From positions 1-45,839 of the forward strand of contig CAZZKM010000006.1 in NCBI GenBank assembly GCA_964655115.1: DNA of 45,839 nt, given 5' to 3'. Below, in pieces: positions 1 through 7,821 of this stretch. Position 1 is the first letter of the stretch, and each line of letters opens with the position of its first letter. The notes under the pieces are model-generated. The model searched no databases and had not been told where the DNA came from. It was given only the letters and a program-made list of their open reading frames with translations. The stretch comes from ATZT02 sp964655115. GTDB lineage: Bacteria; Actinomycetota; Actinomycetes; S36-B12; UBA5976. The position numbers and the translations under genes are program-made.

Positions 1-3
1 CCA

Positions 4-204
4 ATGCTAAAAAAAGGAGAAGAGTACTTAATTGGAGTTTCTTATTTAAAGAATCATCTTTTAATAGGACCGTGGAGAACACACAATATTAAAAGGTTAA
101 AAAAGGAATTATCTGGTTACAAAGTGAACAAGAAAACTATACAAGTCCCAAACGATTGGAAAGTGGACACTAAATTATTGGTCGAACTAGTCAAAGATAA
201 GTAA
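4..204 (+). CDS. Unidentified protein, probably the C-terminal end of a gene entering from the left
   Basis: The reading frame is open from the first bases of the window and ends at TAA 202-204, giving at least 66 residues. The first ATG lies only three bases from the edge, so the true start may be upstream and this may be just a C-terminus. The visible product is lysine-rich and basic, with an aromatic GPWRTH stretch near residue 23 and no membrane segment. I do not recognise a family. The frame ends cleanly and is followed by about 150 bp of AT-rich non-coding DNA, which suggests a real gene end rather than chance. Codon choice looks like the neighbours. Confidence 0.45.
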   Translation: MLKKGEEYLIGVSYLKNHLLIGPWRTHNIKRLKKELSGYKVNKKTIQVPNDWKVDTKLLVELVKDK

Positions 205-341
205 ATCTATATCTTTTTTGATATCTAGAAAATTTTAATTATTTAGTTGAAAAATGTAGAAGAATGTTCAGCAAAACTTGATTTATTGAAAATTATTAAC
301 AAATTCCTATGTTTGTCCCACTTTTTTAGTAAGTCCACTTA

Positions 342-347
342 TACATT
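342..347 (+). promoter_or_regulatory. Putative -10 element (TACATT) for a leaderless TRIC transcript
   Basis: TACATT fits the actinobacterial TANNNT -10 pattern and ends six bases before the ATG at 354. There is no Shine-Dalgarno sequence between them. This places the predicted transcript start at or next to the start codon. No convincing -35 is visible. AT-rich DNA produces such hexamers by chance, so this is suggestive only. Confidence 0.35.
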
Positions 348-353
348 TATCCC

Positions 354-944
354 ATGATTGAAATCTTGGACATAATTGCAACATTCGCATTTGCTTTAGT
401 AGGAGCTCGAGTAGCAGCAGATCGTCAGATGGATTATGGCGGAATTTTGTTAATAGCAACTGTTGCCTCTTTAACAGGAGGATCGCTTCGAAACGTATTT
501 CTTGGAGAACGACCAATTTGGTTACAAGAGCCTTGGTATTTCTTATCAATCCTTGTTGCAGTTGGTTTAACTATCGCGCTTCGAATTACTAAACCAGTTG
601 GAAAATTTGTTTTGGCACTTGACACTTTAGGTTTAGCAGTAGCTACAGTTTCGGGTGTTGAATATTCACTAAATCAAAATGTTCCAAGTTTTGCCGCATT
701 AATTCTGGGAGTTTTGACTGCGGTTGCTGGCGGTTTAATTCGAGACGTACTGTGTCGAGTTGAACCTATTTTGTTACATCGCGAAACAATTGGAACTGCT
801 TGCACAATAGGTGCTCTTGTGTACGTATTTTTAGAACCTACTTCATTACCAAATGAAGCAGTAGCATTAATTTCTGGATTACTAATTGTGTTAGTTCGCT
901 CAATCTCGATCAAACAAGGTTGGAATCTTCCAAAAGTTAAATAA
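354..944 (+). CDS. TRIC-type (UPF0126/YicG-like) membrane channel protein
   Basis: This 196-residue, almost wholly hydrophobic protein has the two-repeat layout of the bacterial TRIC/UPF0126 family. The first repeat carries TGGSLRN at residues 41-47 and the second carries AGGLIRD at 125-131, both matching the family's glycine-rich G-G-x-x-R-(N/D) signature. About six to seven membrane segments can be placed. Family members form monovalent-cation channels in the cytoplasmic membrane; the physiological role in bacteria is not settled. The ATG at 354 is not preceded by a Shine-Dalgarno sequence, and a TACATT hexamer lies six bases upstream, so the mRNA may be leaderless. The gene stands alone and faces the minus-strand tRNA cluster, with only 44 bp between. 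Confidence 0.85.
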   Translation: MIEILDIIATFAFALVGARVAADRQMDYGGILLIATVASLTGGSLRNVFLGERPIWLQEPWYFLSILVAVGLTIALRITKPVGKFVLALDTLGLAVATVSGVEYSLNQNVPSFAALILGVLTAVAGGLIRDVLCRVEPILLHRETIGTACTIGALVYVFLEPTSLPNEAVALISGLLIVLVRSISIKQGWNLPKVK

Positions 945-988
945 GTAAAAATATTAACAACATTATTAATAATTTTATTTCTATATTG

Positions 989-1062
989 TGGTCGATAGAG
1001 GGCTCGAACCTCCGACCTCATCCATGTCAAGGATGCGCTCTAGCCAACTGAGCTAACCGACC
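989..1062 (-). tRNA. tRNA-Val (GAC)
   Basis: The reverse complement folds as a full cloverleaf of 74 nt. The acceptor arm GGTCGGT pairs with ATCGACC, the anticodon stem CATCC/GGATG encloses loop TTGACAT with anticodon GAC, and the T-arm carries GTTCGAG. The discriminator base is A. CCA is not encoded. It is the last gene of a Gly-Cys-Val cluster. Confidence 0.95.
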
Positions 1063-1076
1063 AATATTTAATTTTG

Positions 1077-1147
1077 AGGTGGAGACGGGATTTGAACCCG
1101 TGTACGCGGCTTTGCAGGCCGCTGCCTCGCCTCTCGGCCACTCCACC
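1077..1147 (-). tRNA. tRNA-Cys (GCA)
   Basis: The 71-nt cloverleaf on the minus strand has acceptor GGTGGAG/CTCCACC, anticodon stem GCGGC/GCCGC and loop CTGCAAA with anticodon GCA. The discriminator base is U, the known identity base for cysteine. CCA is not encoded. It lies 14 bp from tRNA-Val and 36 bp from tRNA-Gly and is probably co-transcribed with both. Confidence 0.95.
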
Positions 1148-1183
1148 GTAATTTAATTTAAAAAAATATTTTTAAATTATTCG

Positions 1184-1256
1184 AGCGGACGACGGGACTT
1201 GAACCCGCGACCCTAACCTTGGCAAGGTTATGCGCTACCAACTGCGCTACGTCCGC
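1184..1256 (-). tRNA. tRNA-Gly (GCC)
   Basis: The 73-nt minus-strand cloverleaf has acceptor GCGGACG/CGTCCGC, D-arm GCGC/GCGC and anticodon stem TAACC/GGTTA around loop TTGCCAA, giving anticodon GCC. The discriminator is U, usual for bacterial glycine tRNAs. CCA is not encoded. It is the promoter-proximal gene of the Gly-Cys-Val cluster. I could not identify a convincing promoter in 1257-1383. Confidence 0.95.
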
Positions 1257-1369
1257 GTAACTACCAATATTTATTAGTTGGACAATTAAATATTGATTCG
1301 TACCCATTAAAGATACCTGAAAGCCAGAATTCAGGCTTGCGCCGAGTATCGAATGACTCAAAACGAAGG

Positions 1370-1375
1370 TAATCT
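1370..1375 (+). promoter_or_regulatory. Putative -10 element (TAATCT) for leaderless pabB
   Basis: TAATCT matches TANNNT and ends eight bases before the pabB ATG at 1384. No purine-rich ribosome binding site lies in the eight bases between. No clear -35 is seen. Confidence 0.35.
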
Positions 1376-1383
1376 CTCAAGTT

Positions 1384-2454
1384 ATGAATGAAAAAAATCT
1401 TCAGCAAACTCAGGTTGCATTTGCAGAGTTTGGGGATAAAAGGTTTGAAAATTTATTAGACGTAACAGTTGATCTGGAAAGACTAAGTGAACCAGGTTAT
1501 TGGGTAGTAATAGGAAGCTTTGAACAATCTTGGTTACTTCTAAAATTTAAAGATTTAACAATTAACAAACAACATAACCACCAATGGAGGGGAATAAATA
1601 AAGATTCATGGACATCATCATTAAATGAAAATCAATATATTGATGCTGTTAATAAATTAAAAGACCATATAGCTCTGGGCGATGTCTACCAGGCAAATAT
1701 TTGTAGAGTGCTTAAAACCAAAATTAACAAAACAGACTTTGACATAGAGAGTCTTTTTTCACTTTTAAAAACTGGAAATCCTGCCCCTTATTCAAGCCTG
1801 ATAAAAGTTTCAAAAGAAAGTCATGAACGACTCAATAAGGATATTTTAATTACTTCTGCTTCACCAGAACTATTTCTAGAACGCGATAAAGATCATATTT
1901 ATTCATCACCTATAAAAGGAACTGGAAAAACAGAAACAGACTTGACTGAAAAAGATAGAGCAGAAAATGTCATGATCGTAGATTTAGTCAGAAATGATTT
2001 ATCTCGGGTTTGCCAAACCGGAAGTGTAGAAGTGCCAAAATTACTCGAAGTCCAGTCTCATCCTGGTTTAGTTCATCTGGTTTCTACAATCCAAGGAACA
2101 TTAAAAGCACAAACCAGTTGGAAAGAGATTTTTGATGCCACTTTTCCTCCAGGTTCAGTAACAGGAGCGCCAAAAATAAGTGCATTAAAACTAATTAAAA
2201 AACTTGAGCGAGCAAATAGAGAAATCTATTGTGGCACGATTGGCTGGATCGATAACTTTACACAAAGAGCTAGCTTGTCTGTTGCAATTAGAACATTTTG
2301 GATTGACGGGGATTATTTATATTTTGGAACAGGTGCTGGAATTACTTGGGGATCAGATGCAAAGAGCGAATGGCTAGAAACAGAATTAAAGTGTGCAAAT
2401 TTGTTTGAAATTGCAAGTAAACAAGTAGTGACATCTAGCCCCAAAGTTGTATAA
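1384..2454 (+). CDS. pabB: Aminodeoxychorismate synthase component I
   Basis: The 356-residue protein belongs to the chorismate-utilising enzyme family. It converts chorismate with ammonia to 4-amino-4-deoxychorismate on the way to p-aminobenzoate and folate. The PIKGT motif at residues 176-180 contains the lysine (K178) characteristic of PabB and absent from anthranilate synthase TrpE. Other family blocks are GDVYQANICR at 99-108, DLVRNDLSRV at 200-209 and PPGSVTGAPK at 255-264. It is shorter than typical PabB (about 450 residues) because the N-terminal lobe is reduced. Neither pabA nor pabC is in the window, so the glutaminase partner must be encoded elsewhere. The start has no Shine-Dalgarno site. 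Confidence 0.88.
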   Translation: MNEKNLQQTQVAFAEFGDKRFENLLDVTVDLERLSEPGYWVVIGSFEQSWLLLKFKDLTINKQHNHQWRGINKDSWTSSLNENQYIDAVNKLKDHIALGDVYQANICRVLKTKINKTDFDIESLFSLLKTGNPAPYSSLIKVSKESHERLNKDILITSASPELFLERDKDHIYSSPIKGTGKTETDLTEKDRAENVMIVDLVRNDLSRVCQTGSVEVPKLLEVQSHPGLVHLVSTIQGTLKAQTSWKEIFDATFPPGSVTGAPKISALKLIKKLERANREIYCGTIGWIDNFTQRASLSVAIRTFWIDGDYLYFGTGAGITWGSDAKSEWLETELKCANLFEIASKQVVTSSPKVV

Positions 2455-2469
2455 AGCATCAAATAGAAT

Positions 2470-2475
2470 TACGCT
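2470..2475 (+). promoter_or_regulatory. Putative -10 element (TACGCT) for the leaderless PGPGW gene
   Basis: TACGCT fits TANNNT and ends six bases before ATG 2482, with no Shine-Dalgarno site between. A second candidate, TAGAAT at 2464-2469, is a better hexamer and would give a short leader. Confidence 0.25.
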
Positions 2476-2481
2476 TAAGTT

Positions 2482-2838
2482 ATGGGTGATAGACCAACAG
2501 GTCCGATAAAAATTATCAGAGCAACAATTAGAGCAAATAGAATTGCTAATGCTTTTTGGAGAACTGCGATATTTTTTGTTGGTTTCTTTTTAGTGGGTGT
2601 GGGTTTAGTGCTTTTAGTTTTACCAGGACCGGGTTGGTTATTAATTTTTTTGGGATTTGTAACTTTAGCAACTGAGTTTGCTTGGGCAAGTAATTTATTA
2701 GCACCTTTGAGAGTCAGATTAGAAAGAGCAAAAATTGCTGGCAGAAAACCTGCTTGGTGGATTTATGTCATGTTCACAGTTTTTGGAATTTTGACGTTTA
2801 TCGCTAGTTGGTGGGTTTGGACCAGATTTCCAAGATAA
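2482..2838 (+). CDS. PGPGW-motif transmembrane protein (TIGR02611-like)
   Basis: This 118-residue membrane protein contains the signature PGPGW at residues 48-52, set between two hydrophobic helices (about 28-47 and 52-68). A third hydrophobic segment lies at about 92-113. The N-terminal 25 residues are basic and probably cytoplasmic. Conserved proteins with this motif are widespread in actinobacteria, but no biochemical function is known to me. The gene sits 27 bp after pabB and 40 bp before the formyltransferase gene, all on the plus strand. The arrangement allows co-transcription, although a possible -10 hexamer lies directly upstream. Confidence 0.8.
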   Translation: MGDRPTGPIKIIRATIRANRIANAFWRTAIFFVGFFLVGVGLVLLVLPGPGWLLIFLGFVTLATEFAWASNLLAPLRVRLERAKIAGRKPAWWIYVMFTVFGILTFIASWWVWTRFPR

Positions 2839-2865
2839 AAAATCTTTCTTAAATCATTGTAAGTG

Positions 2866-2871
2866 TAGTAT
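2866..2871 (+). promoter_or_regulatory. Putative -10 element (TAGTAT) for the leaderless formyltransferase gene
   Basis: TAGTAT fits TANNNT and ends seven bases before the GTG at 2879. No ribosome binding site is visible between them. The spacing is what a leaderless actinobacterial start would show. Confidence 0.35.
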
Positions 2872-2878
2872 TTGATGC

Positions 2879-3757
2879 GTGAGTGATGTAAAAGTTGATC
2901 TTTATTTATGCGGTGTAAAAGGTTTTGCCGCAGCAAAATTTTTATTGGAAAATCATAAATCACTTATCTCAAATGTGACGTTAGCTCCAGATACAGGCAC
3001 TGTGGATGACCCACTTGAAGCAATGGTGAAACTTTTTGAACAATCAAATATTAGAACTACTTTGAATGATCCTGGTCGAATTTCAGAATTAGCAATTGCT
3101 GTCGGTTGGAAAAAATTAATTGAAGCTAATTACTCTCAAGTTATTGTGATTCATGATTCTTTATTACCAAAATATAGAGGATTCAATCCACTGTTAACGG
3201 CATTAATTAATGGAGATACTCGAATTGGCGCCACAGCACTTATTGCAAATGACGAAGTCGATGCAGGGCCAATCGTTGCCCAAGAATCAAAAAGCATTAA
3301 ATATCCAATCAAATTAGAAGAGGCAATGCAAATAATTTCTTCTTTGATTGAAAAACTTCTAAGAAGAGTTTGTTATCAAATAGAAAAAAGTGGAAAAGTT
3401 AGTGGAAAACCACAAAATCATAGAATCGCTACATATAGTTTGTGGCGAGACGAAGAAGATTTTCAAATTGATTGGAACAAACCTGCCGAAGTAGTGGTTA
3501 GACACATTCATGCTTCAAGTTATCCCTATGCTGGAGCAAAAAGTTTTCTAGCAGAAGAAGAAATACGAATTTTTGACGCAAAAGTAAGTAAAGATAACCC
3601 TACAATTGTAAATAGAACTCCAGGAAAAATTTGGAAACTAAATAATGGAGTGCCTGTAGTAATTTGTGGCAAAGGCTTAGTGGAATTGACAAAAGTAAGT
3701 GGCAATAACGGTCGTTCAGTTTTACCTATAACTAAGTTAAAGCAAAGATTTAAATAA
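2879..3757 (+). CDS. Formyltransferase-family protein related to Fmt and sugar N-formyltransferases
   Basis: The 292-residue protein has the two-domain plan of methionyl-tRNA formyltransferase. An N-terminal formyltransferase domain covers about residues 1-170 and carries HDSLLPKYRGFNP at 92-104. An Fmt C-like domain, with a DW..PAEVVVRHIHAS..PYAGA stretch, covers about 195-290. In this superfamily the catalytic triad is Asn-x-His plus a distal Asp. Here His92 and Asp128 (VDAG) are present, but the Asn position two residues before the His is Val90. The protein may therefore be a divergent N-formyltransferase using 10-formyltetrahydrofolate on an unknown amine, or a non-catalytic homologue. 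It is unlikely to be the housekeeping Fmt. The gene starts at GTG, and thrS follows after 15 bp. Confidence 0.72.
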   Translation: MSDVKVDLYLCGVKGFAAAKFLLENHKSLISNVTLAPDTGTVDDPLEAMVKLFEQSNIRTTLNDPGRISELAIAVGWKKLIEANYSQVIVIHDSLLPKYRGFNPLLTALINGDTRIGATALIANDEVDAGPIVAQESKSIKYPIKLEEAMQIISSLIEKLLRRVCYQIEKSGKVSGKPQNHRIATYSLWRDEEDFQIDWNKPAEVVVRHIHASSYPYAGAKSFLAEEEIRIFDAKVSKDNPTIVNRTPGKIWKLNNGVPVVICGKGLVELTKVSGNNGRSVLPITKLKQRFK

Positions 3758-3772
3758 TCGAAAGAGGTTTTT

Positions 3773-5761
3773 GTGGGTGACATCAAAGTCCGTGTAGACG
3801 GCAAGGATGTTTCTATTGCAGAAAACTCAAACATAATTGATCTATTTAAAGAAGATAAAAATGTTGTAGTTGCCAAACTAAATGGAAGATTGGTAGATCT
3901 TGTAACCTCACTGAAAAATGGTGACGAAGTAAATTCAGTATTAGCCAATTCTGATGAAGGTTTAAGCGTAATTAGACATAGCACCGCTCATATCTTGGCT
4001 CAAGCTGTTCAAAGTATTAACTCTCAAACAAAACTTGGAATTGGACCACCAATTAAAGATGGTTTTTATTACGACTTCAAAGTTCAAGATAACTTTACTC
4101 CTGAAGATTTAATCAAAATAGAATCAAAAATGAAAGAAATTATTAAAAGTGGACAAAGATTTTCTAGAAGAGTAAGTGACGAAAAGTCTTTAAAAACTGA
4201 GTTGTCAAATGAACCTTTCAAGATTGAGCTAATTGATTTGAAAGGAAATCCAACAGATGAAGTTATGGAAATAGGCGGAACTGATTTAACAATTTATGAC
4301 AACATAGATTTTCGTTCAGGAAGTGTAGTTTGGTCTGATTTATGTCGTGGACCACATGTTCCATCAACTAAATACTTGGGTTCTTTCAAATTAATGAGAA
4401 CAGCTGGAGTTTATTGGAGAAGTAATGAGAAGAATCCTCAATTACAAAGAATTTATGGCACAGCTTGGGCGAGCAAAGAAGATCTTGAAAAATATTTAGA
4501 ATTTTTAGTTGAGGCAGAAAAAAGAGATCATCGCAAACTAGGTGTGGAGTTAGATTTATTCTCATTTCCAGAAGAAATAGGTTCTGGACTTGCCGTGTTT
4601 CATCCAAAAGGCGGAGTAATTAGAAAAATCATGGAAGATTACTCTCGAAAAAAGCATGAAGAAGCAGGTTATGAATTTGTTTATTCACCGCATATAACTA
4701 AGTCTTTATTGTTTGAAACTTCAGGACATCTTGAGTGGTACAAAGAAGGAATGTTTCCACCAATGCAACTTGATGCTGAGTTTAATGATGATGGAAGTAT
4801 AAAAAAACCTGCTCAAAATTATTATTTGAAACCTATGAATTGCCCGTTTCACAATTTAATTTATAAATCAACGCCCAAATCTTATCGAGACTTGCCGATT
4901 CGTTTATTTGAATTTGGAAGTGTCTATCGCTATGAAAAATCAGGTGTTGTTCATGGTCTGACTCGTGTTAGAGGCATGACCCAAGATGATGCTCACATCT
5001 ATACAACTTTAGAAAATATGCCAAACGAATTAGATTCATTATTGAAATTCGTTTTGAATCTTTTGAAAGATTTTGGCTTAGATGATTTTTACCTTGAGTT
5101 ATCTACAAAAAATGAAGAGAAATTTATAGGTAAAGATAGTGAATGGTCTGAAGCAACTGAAATTTTAAGAAAAGCTGCCAATGCCCAAAATATTCCTCTT
5201 GTAATGGATGAGGGCGGTGCTGCATTTTATGGACCAAAAATTTCCGTGCAAGCAAAAGATGCACTTGGTAGAACTTGGCAAATGAGTACAATTCAAGTTG
5301 ATTTCCAATTGCCACAAAAATTTGAATTGGAATATAAAGATAAAGATGGTCAAGTTAAAAGACCAGTAATGATTCATCGCGCGTTATTTGGCTCAATTGA
5401 AAGATTCTTCGGAGTTTTACTTGAACATTATGCGGGTTCTTTTCCAGTTTGGTTGGCACCTGTTCAAGTAGTAGCTATTCCTATTGCTGAGACTCATAAC
5501 TCGTACATGGAAGAAATAATAAATAAATTGAAAAAATTGGGTGTACGAGTTGAGTTAGATTCAAGCGATGATCGAATGCAAAAGAAAATACGTAATGCAC
5601 AAACTCAAAAAGTTCCTTTCATGTTAATTGCTGGTGATCAAGATGTTGCTTCAAATGCTGTGTCATTTAGATTTCGAGATGGAACTCAAGAAAACTCGGT
5701 GCCCATAGAAGACGCAATAAAGAAAATTACCTCAGCAATTGAAAATCGAATTCAGGTTTAA
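3773..5761 (+). CDS. thrS: Threonine-tRNA ligase
   Basis: The 662-residue class II synthetase has the complete ThrRS architecture. A TGS domain covers residues 1-62. The editing domain follows, with HSTAH at 69-73 as part of the HxxxH zinc-like site that removes mis-charged serine. The catalytic core contains MNCPFH at 355-360, where the cysteine binds zinc, and motif 2 (FGSVYRYEKSG..HGLTRVRG). A C-terminal anticodon-binding domain carries the DDRMQKKIR block. The start is GTG 3773, supported by AAAGAGG at 3761-3767. Downstream, the HIT gene starts at the base after the stop codon. thrS next to HIT, pgsA and pimA is the actinobacterial arrangement. Confidence 0.97.
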   Translation: MGDIKVRVDGKDVSIAENSNIIDLFKEDKNVVVAKLNGRLVDLVTSLKNGDEVNSVLANSDEGLSVIRHSTAHILAQAVQSINSQTKLGIGPPIKDGFYYDFKVQDNFTPEDLIKIESKMKEIIKSGQRFSRRVSDEKSLKTELSNEPFKIELIDLKGNPTDEVMEIGGTDLTIYDNIDFRSGSVVWSDLCRGPHVPSTKYLGSFKLMRTAGVYWRSNEKNPQLQRIYGTAWASKEDLEKYLEFLVEAEKRDHRKLGVELDLFSFPEEIGSGLAVFHPKGGVIRKIMEDYSRKKHEEAGYEFVYSPHITKSLLFETSGHLEWYKEGMFPPMQLDAEFNDDGSIKKPAQNYYLKPMNCPFHNLIYKSTPKSYRDLPIRLFEFGSVYRYEKSGVVHGLTRVRGMTQDDAHIYTTLENMPNELDSLLKFVLNLLKDFGLDDFYLELSTKNEEKFIGKDSEWSEATEILRKAANAQNIPLVMDEGGAAFYGPKISVQAKDALGRTWQMSTIQVDFQLPQKFELEYKDKDGQVKRPVMIHRALFGSIERFFGVLLEHYAGSFPVWLAPVQVVAIPIAETHNSYMEEIINKLKKLGVRVELDSSDDRMQKKIRNAQTQKVPFMLIAGDQDVASNAVSFRFRDGTQENSVPIEDAIKKITSAIENRIQV

Positions 5762-6286
5762 ATGAATACTCCACAGACTGGGTTACCTGATGCTTGGATT
5801 CGTTTGTGGACACCACATCGCGGCCAATATTTATCGGATGTTCGTTCAGATGGAACTGTCGAACAAAGTTGTCCATTCTGCTCAGCCCCGAATGCAACTG
5901 AAGAAGATTCATTAGTTGTATTTAAAGGACAACTTAACTACGTTGTTTTAAATTTGTATCCATATAACGCGGGTCATTTATTAATTGCACCTTTTAGACA
6001 TTTTGCTGATTACACTTCAATCACAAAAGATGAATCAGTTGAAATGCATGAATTAACTCGTAAAGCAATGTCGATTTTAAGAAAGGCAAGTGGAGCGCAA
6101 GGTTTTAATATCGGAATGAACCAAGGTCCAGTTGCTGGAACTAGTGTGGCTGATCATCTTCACCAACATATAGTTCCACGATGGGGTGGAGATACAAACT
6201 TTATGCCAATTATTGGAAGAGCTAAATCAATACCTCAACTTTTAAAAGATACTCAAGTTTTATTAGCAAAAGCTTGGAATGAATAA
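5762..6286 (+). CDS. HIT-family AP4A phosphorylase / ATP adenylyltransferase
   Basis: This 174-residue protein carries the histidine triad HLHQHIV at residues 132-138, with the central His expected to be the nucleotidylated residue. A CPFC pair at 37-40 fits the metal site seen in actinobacterial AP4A phosphorylases such as Rv2613c. Such enzymes split diadenosine tetraphosphate by phosphorolysis, a compound that aminoacyl-tRNA synthetases make as a by-product, which suits its position directly after thrS. The ATG begins immediately after the thrS stop and the TAA overlaps the pgsA ATG by one base, so translation is probably coupled. Substrate choice is inferred from the family and gene order. 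Confidence 0.85.
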   Translation: MNTPQTGLPDAWIRLWTPHRGQYLSDVRSDGTVEQSCPFCSAPNATEEDSLVVFKGQLNYVVLNLYPYNAGHLLIAPFRHFADYTSITKDESVEMHELTRKAMSILRKASGAQGFNIGMNQGPVAGTSVADHLHQHIVPRWGGDTNFMPIIGRAKSIPQLLKDTQVLLAKAWNE

Positions 6287-6888
6287 TGCTAAGTAAAACT
6301 AAAGCTAGAAATATCTCAACTGCCATAGCGCAACCTTTTGCAATTCTTTTTATCAAACTAAAGATTTCAGCAGATGTAATTACTTTTATTGGAACTTTAG
6401 GTGTATCGATAGTTTCTATTGTTTATTTTTCTAATGGGCAATTTCTAATAGGTTCCTTGCTTTTTACTTTTTTTGTGGGATTTGATGCCTTAGATGGAAC
6501 TATGGCTCGAATGTTGAATAAAAAATCAAAATGGGGTGCTTTTTTTGATTCGGTCATGGATCGTATTGCAGATGGAGTAGTTCTGGCCTCAATTGGTTTT
6601 TATTTCCTAACTCAAAAAGATTCAGTTTTATTTTTAGTTAGTTTATTTGCACTAATTTCTAGTGAAATTGTTTCGTATACAAAAGCTAGAGCTGAAGGAT
6701 TAGGTTTAAATTGTGATACCGGAATTGCGGAAAGGCCTGAGCGAGTTTTAATTATTATTTTTGGAACTTTGCTAACTGGGCTTGGATTAACTTTGGCGAT
6801 TGAATGGGCGATTTGGATTCTTGCAATTGTAAGTTTTATTACAGTTATCCAGAGAATGAATTTTGTTTATCAACAAGTTAAAAAGTAA
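6286..6888 (+). CDS. pgsA: Phosphatidylinositol phosphate synthase (CDP-alcohol phosphatidyltransferase)
   Basis: The 200-residue integral membrane enzyme contains the complete CDP-alcohol phosphotransferase signature D-x2-DG-x2-AR-x8-G-x3-D-x3-D: D67, D70, G71, A74, R75, G84, D88 and D92. About six membrane helices can be drawn. In actinobacteria the copy between the HIT gene and the PatA/PimA genes (Rv2612c) condenses CDP-diacylglycerol with inositol 1-phosphate, the first committed step towards phosphatidylinositol and its mannosides. The specific substrate is inferred from this conserved neighbourhood; a phosphatidylglycerol phosphate synthase would carry the same motif. The ATG shares its A with the stop of the upstream gene. 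Confidence 0.88.
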   Translation: MLSKTKARNISTAIAQPFAILFIKLKISADVITFIGTLGVSIVSIVYFSNGQFLIGSLLFTFFVGFDALDGTMARMLNKKSKWGAFFDSVMDRIADGVVLASIGFYFLTQKDSVLFLVSLFALISSEIVSYTKARAEGLGLNCDTGIAERPERVLIIIFGTLLTGLGLTLAIEWAIWILAIVSFITVIQRMNFVYQQVKK

Positions 6889-6903
6889 TAAGTTGAAAGT
6901 TTT

Positions 6904-7821
6904 ATGAGTTATTTTGCTAATTTTGCCTACGCGTTGGCTTGGTTTTTAGTAAAAAGATTTCCAAACAAACTTAGCCTTAAAATATTTAAAAATATTGCAG
7001 ATTTTGCTTACCAAAAAGATATTAAAGGTGTTCAGCAATTAAGAGCAAATTTAAAATTTATGATGCAACTAAATGATGATACTCTTGAATTAGAAAAACT
7101 TGTTAAAGATGGAATGAGAAGTTACTTAAGGTATTGGCAAGAGGCATTTCGGTTACCAAGATGGGATAAAAATTATTTAGAAAAAAATATAAGAATAAAG
7201 GGAAAGATAAATTTAGATTCGGCACAAAAATCAGGAAAACCTTTAGTTACAGCAATAGCGCACATGGGAAATTGGGATGCCGCAGGATTTTGGTATACAA
7301 ACACATTTGGACCATTAACCACTGTTGCTGAAAGACTAAAACCAGAGTCTTTATTTAATAGATTTGTTAAGTTTAGAAACTCTTTTGGGGTTGAAATTAT
7401 TCCAACTTCTGGTGAAACTGACATATTTATGAAGTTGGTGAGAAGAGCTAAAGAGGGTCGAATGATTGCTTTGGTGGCAGATAGAGATATTTCACGAAAT
7501 GGGATAGAAATAAATTATGGTAATTCAAAAACCACTTTTCCCGTTGGACCAGCCGCAATTGTTTCAACAGTTGATGGACTGATTGTTCCAATGTCTTCTT
7601 ATTACGATTATGACGAAAAATTAACTTTTGAATTTTTCCCCCCTCTTTCACCAAATAAAAATTTAAACAGAGAGCAAAATGTTTTAAATTTAACTCAAGA
7701 ATTAGCGAGTATTTTTGAAACAGAAATAAAAAAACATCCTAAAGATTGGCATTTGCTGCAAAGGGTTTGGAAAGACGTTGGACCATTAAAACGAATAAAT
7801 AATGAATTAGTTGGAAAATAA
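6904..7821 (+). CDS. Phosphatidylinositol mannoside acyltransferase (PatA-like, LpxL/HtrB family)
   Basis: The 305-residue protein belongs to the lysophospholipid/lipid A acyltransferase family, with the HxxxxD catalytic motif as His120-MGNW-Asp125. An N-terminal hydrophobic stretch (about residues 4-16) can anchor it at the inner face of the membrane. In mycobacteria the enzyme in this position (Rv2611c) moves palmitate onto the mannose of phosphatidylinositol mannoside. Placement between pgsA and pimA strongly supports the same role here, because a Gram-positive-type actinobacterium has no lipid A. The gene starts 15 bp after pgsA and its stop codon is immediately followed by the pimA ATG. 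Confidence 0.87.
   Translation: MSYFANFAYALAWFLVKRFPNKLSLKIFKNIADFAYQKDIKGVQQLRANLKFMMQLNDDTLELEKLVKDGMRSYLRYWQEAFRLPRWDKNYLEKNIRIKGKINLDSAQKSGKPLVTAIAHMGNWDAAGFWYTNTFGPLTTVAERLKPESLFNRFVKFRNSFGVEIIPTSGETDIFMKLVRRAKEGRMIALVADRDISRNGIEINYGNSKTTFPVGPAAIVSTVDGLIVPMSSYYDYDEKLTFEFFPPLSPNKNLNREQNVLNLTQELASIFETEIKKHPKDWHLLQRVWKDVGPLKRINNELVGK

Noticed and set aside
674..1030. Minus-strand open frame of 118 codons covering the end of the TRIC gene and tRNA-Val
   Set aside because: It runs antisense through a well-supported gene and into a tRNA, has no recognisable domain and is explained by AT-rich codon structure.
1158..1361. Minus-strand frame overlapping tRNA-Gly
   Set aside because: It reads through the tRNA and part of its product is simply translated tRNA sequence.
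3526..3984. Minus-strand open frame of 152 codons across the formyltransferase/thrS junction
   Set aside because: It is antisense to two genes with clear family motifs and its translation shows no domain; a shadow frame.
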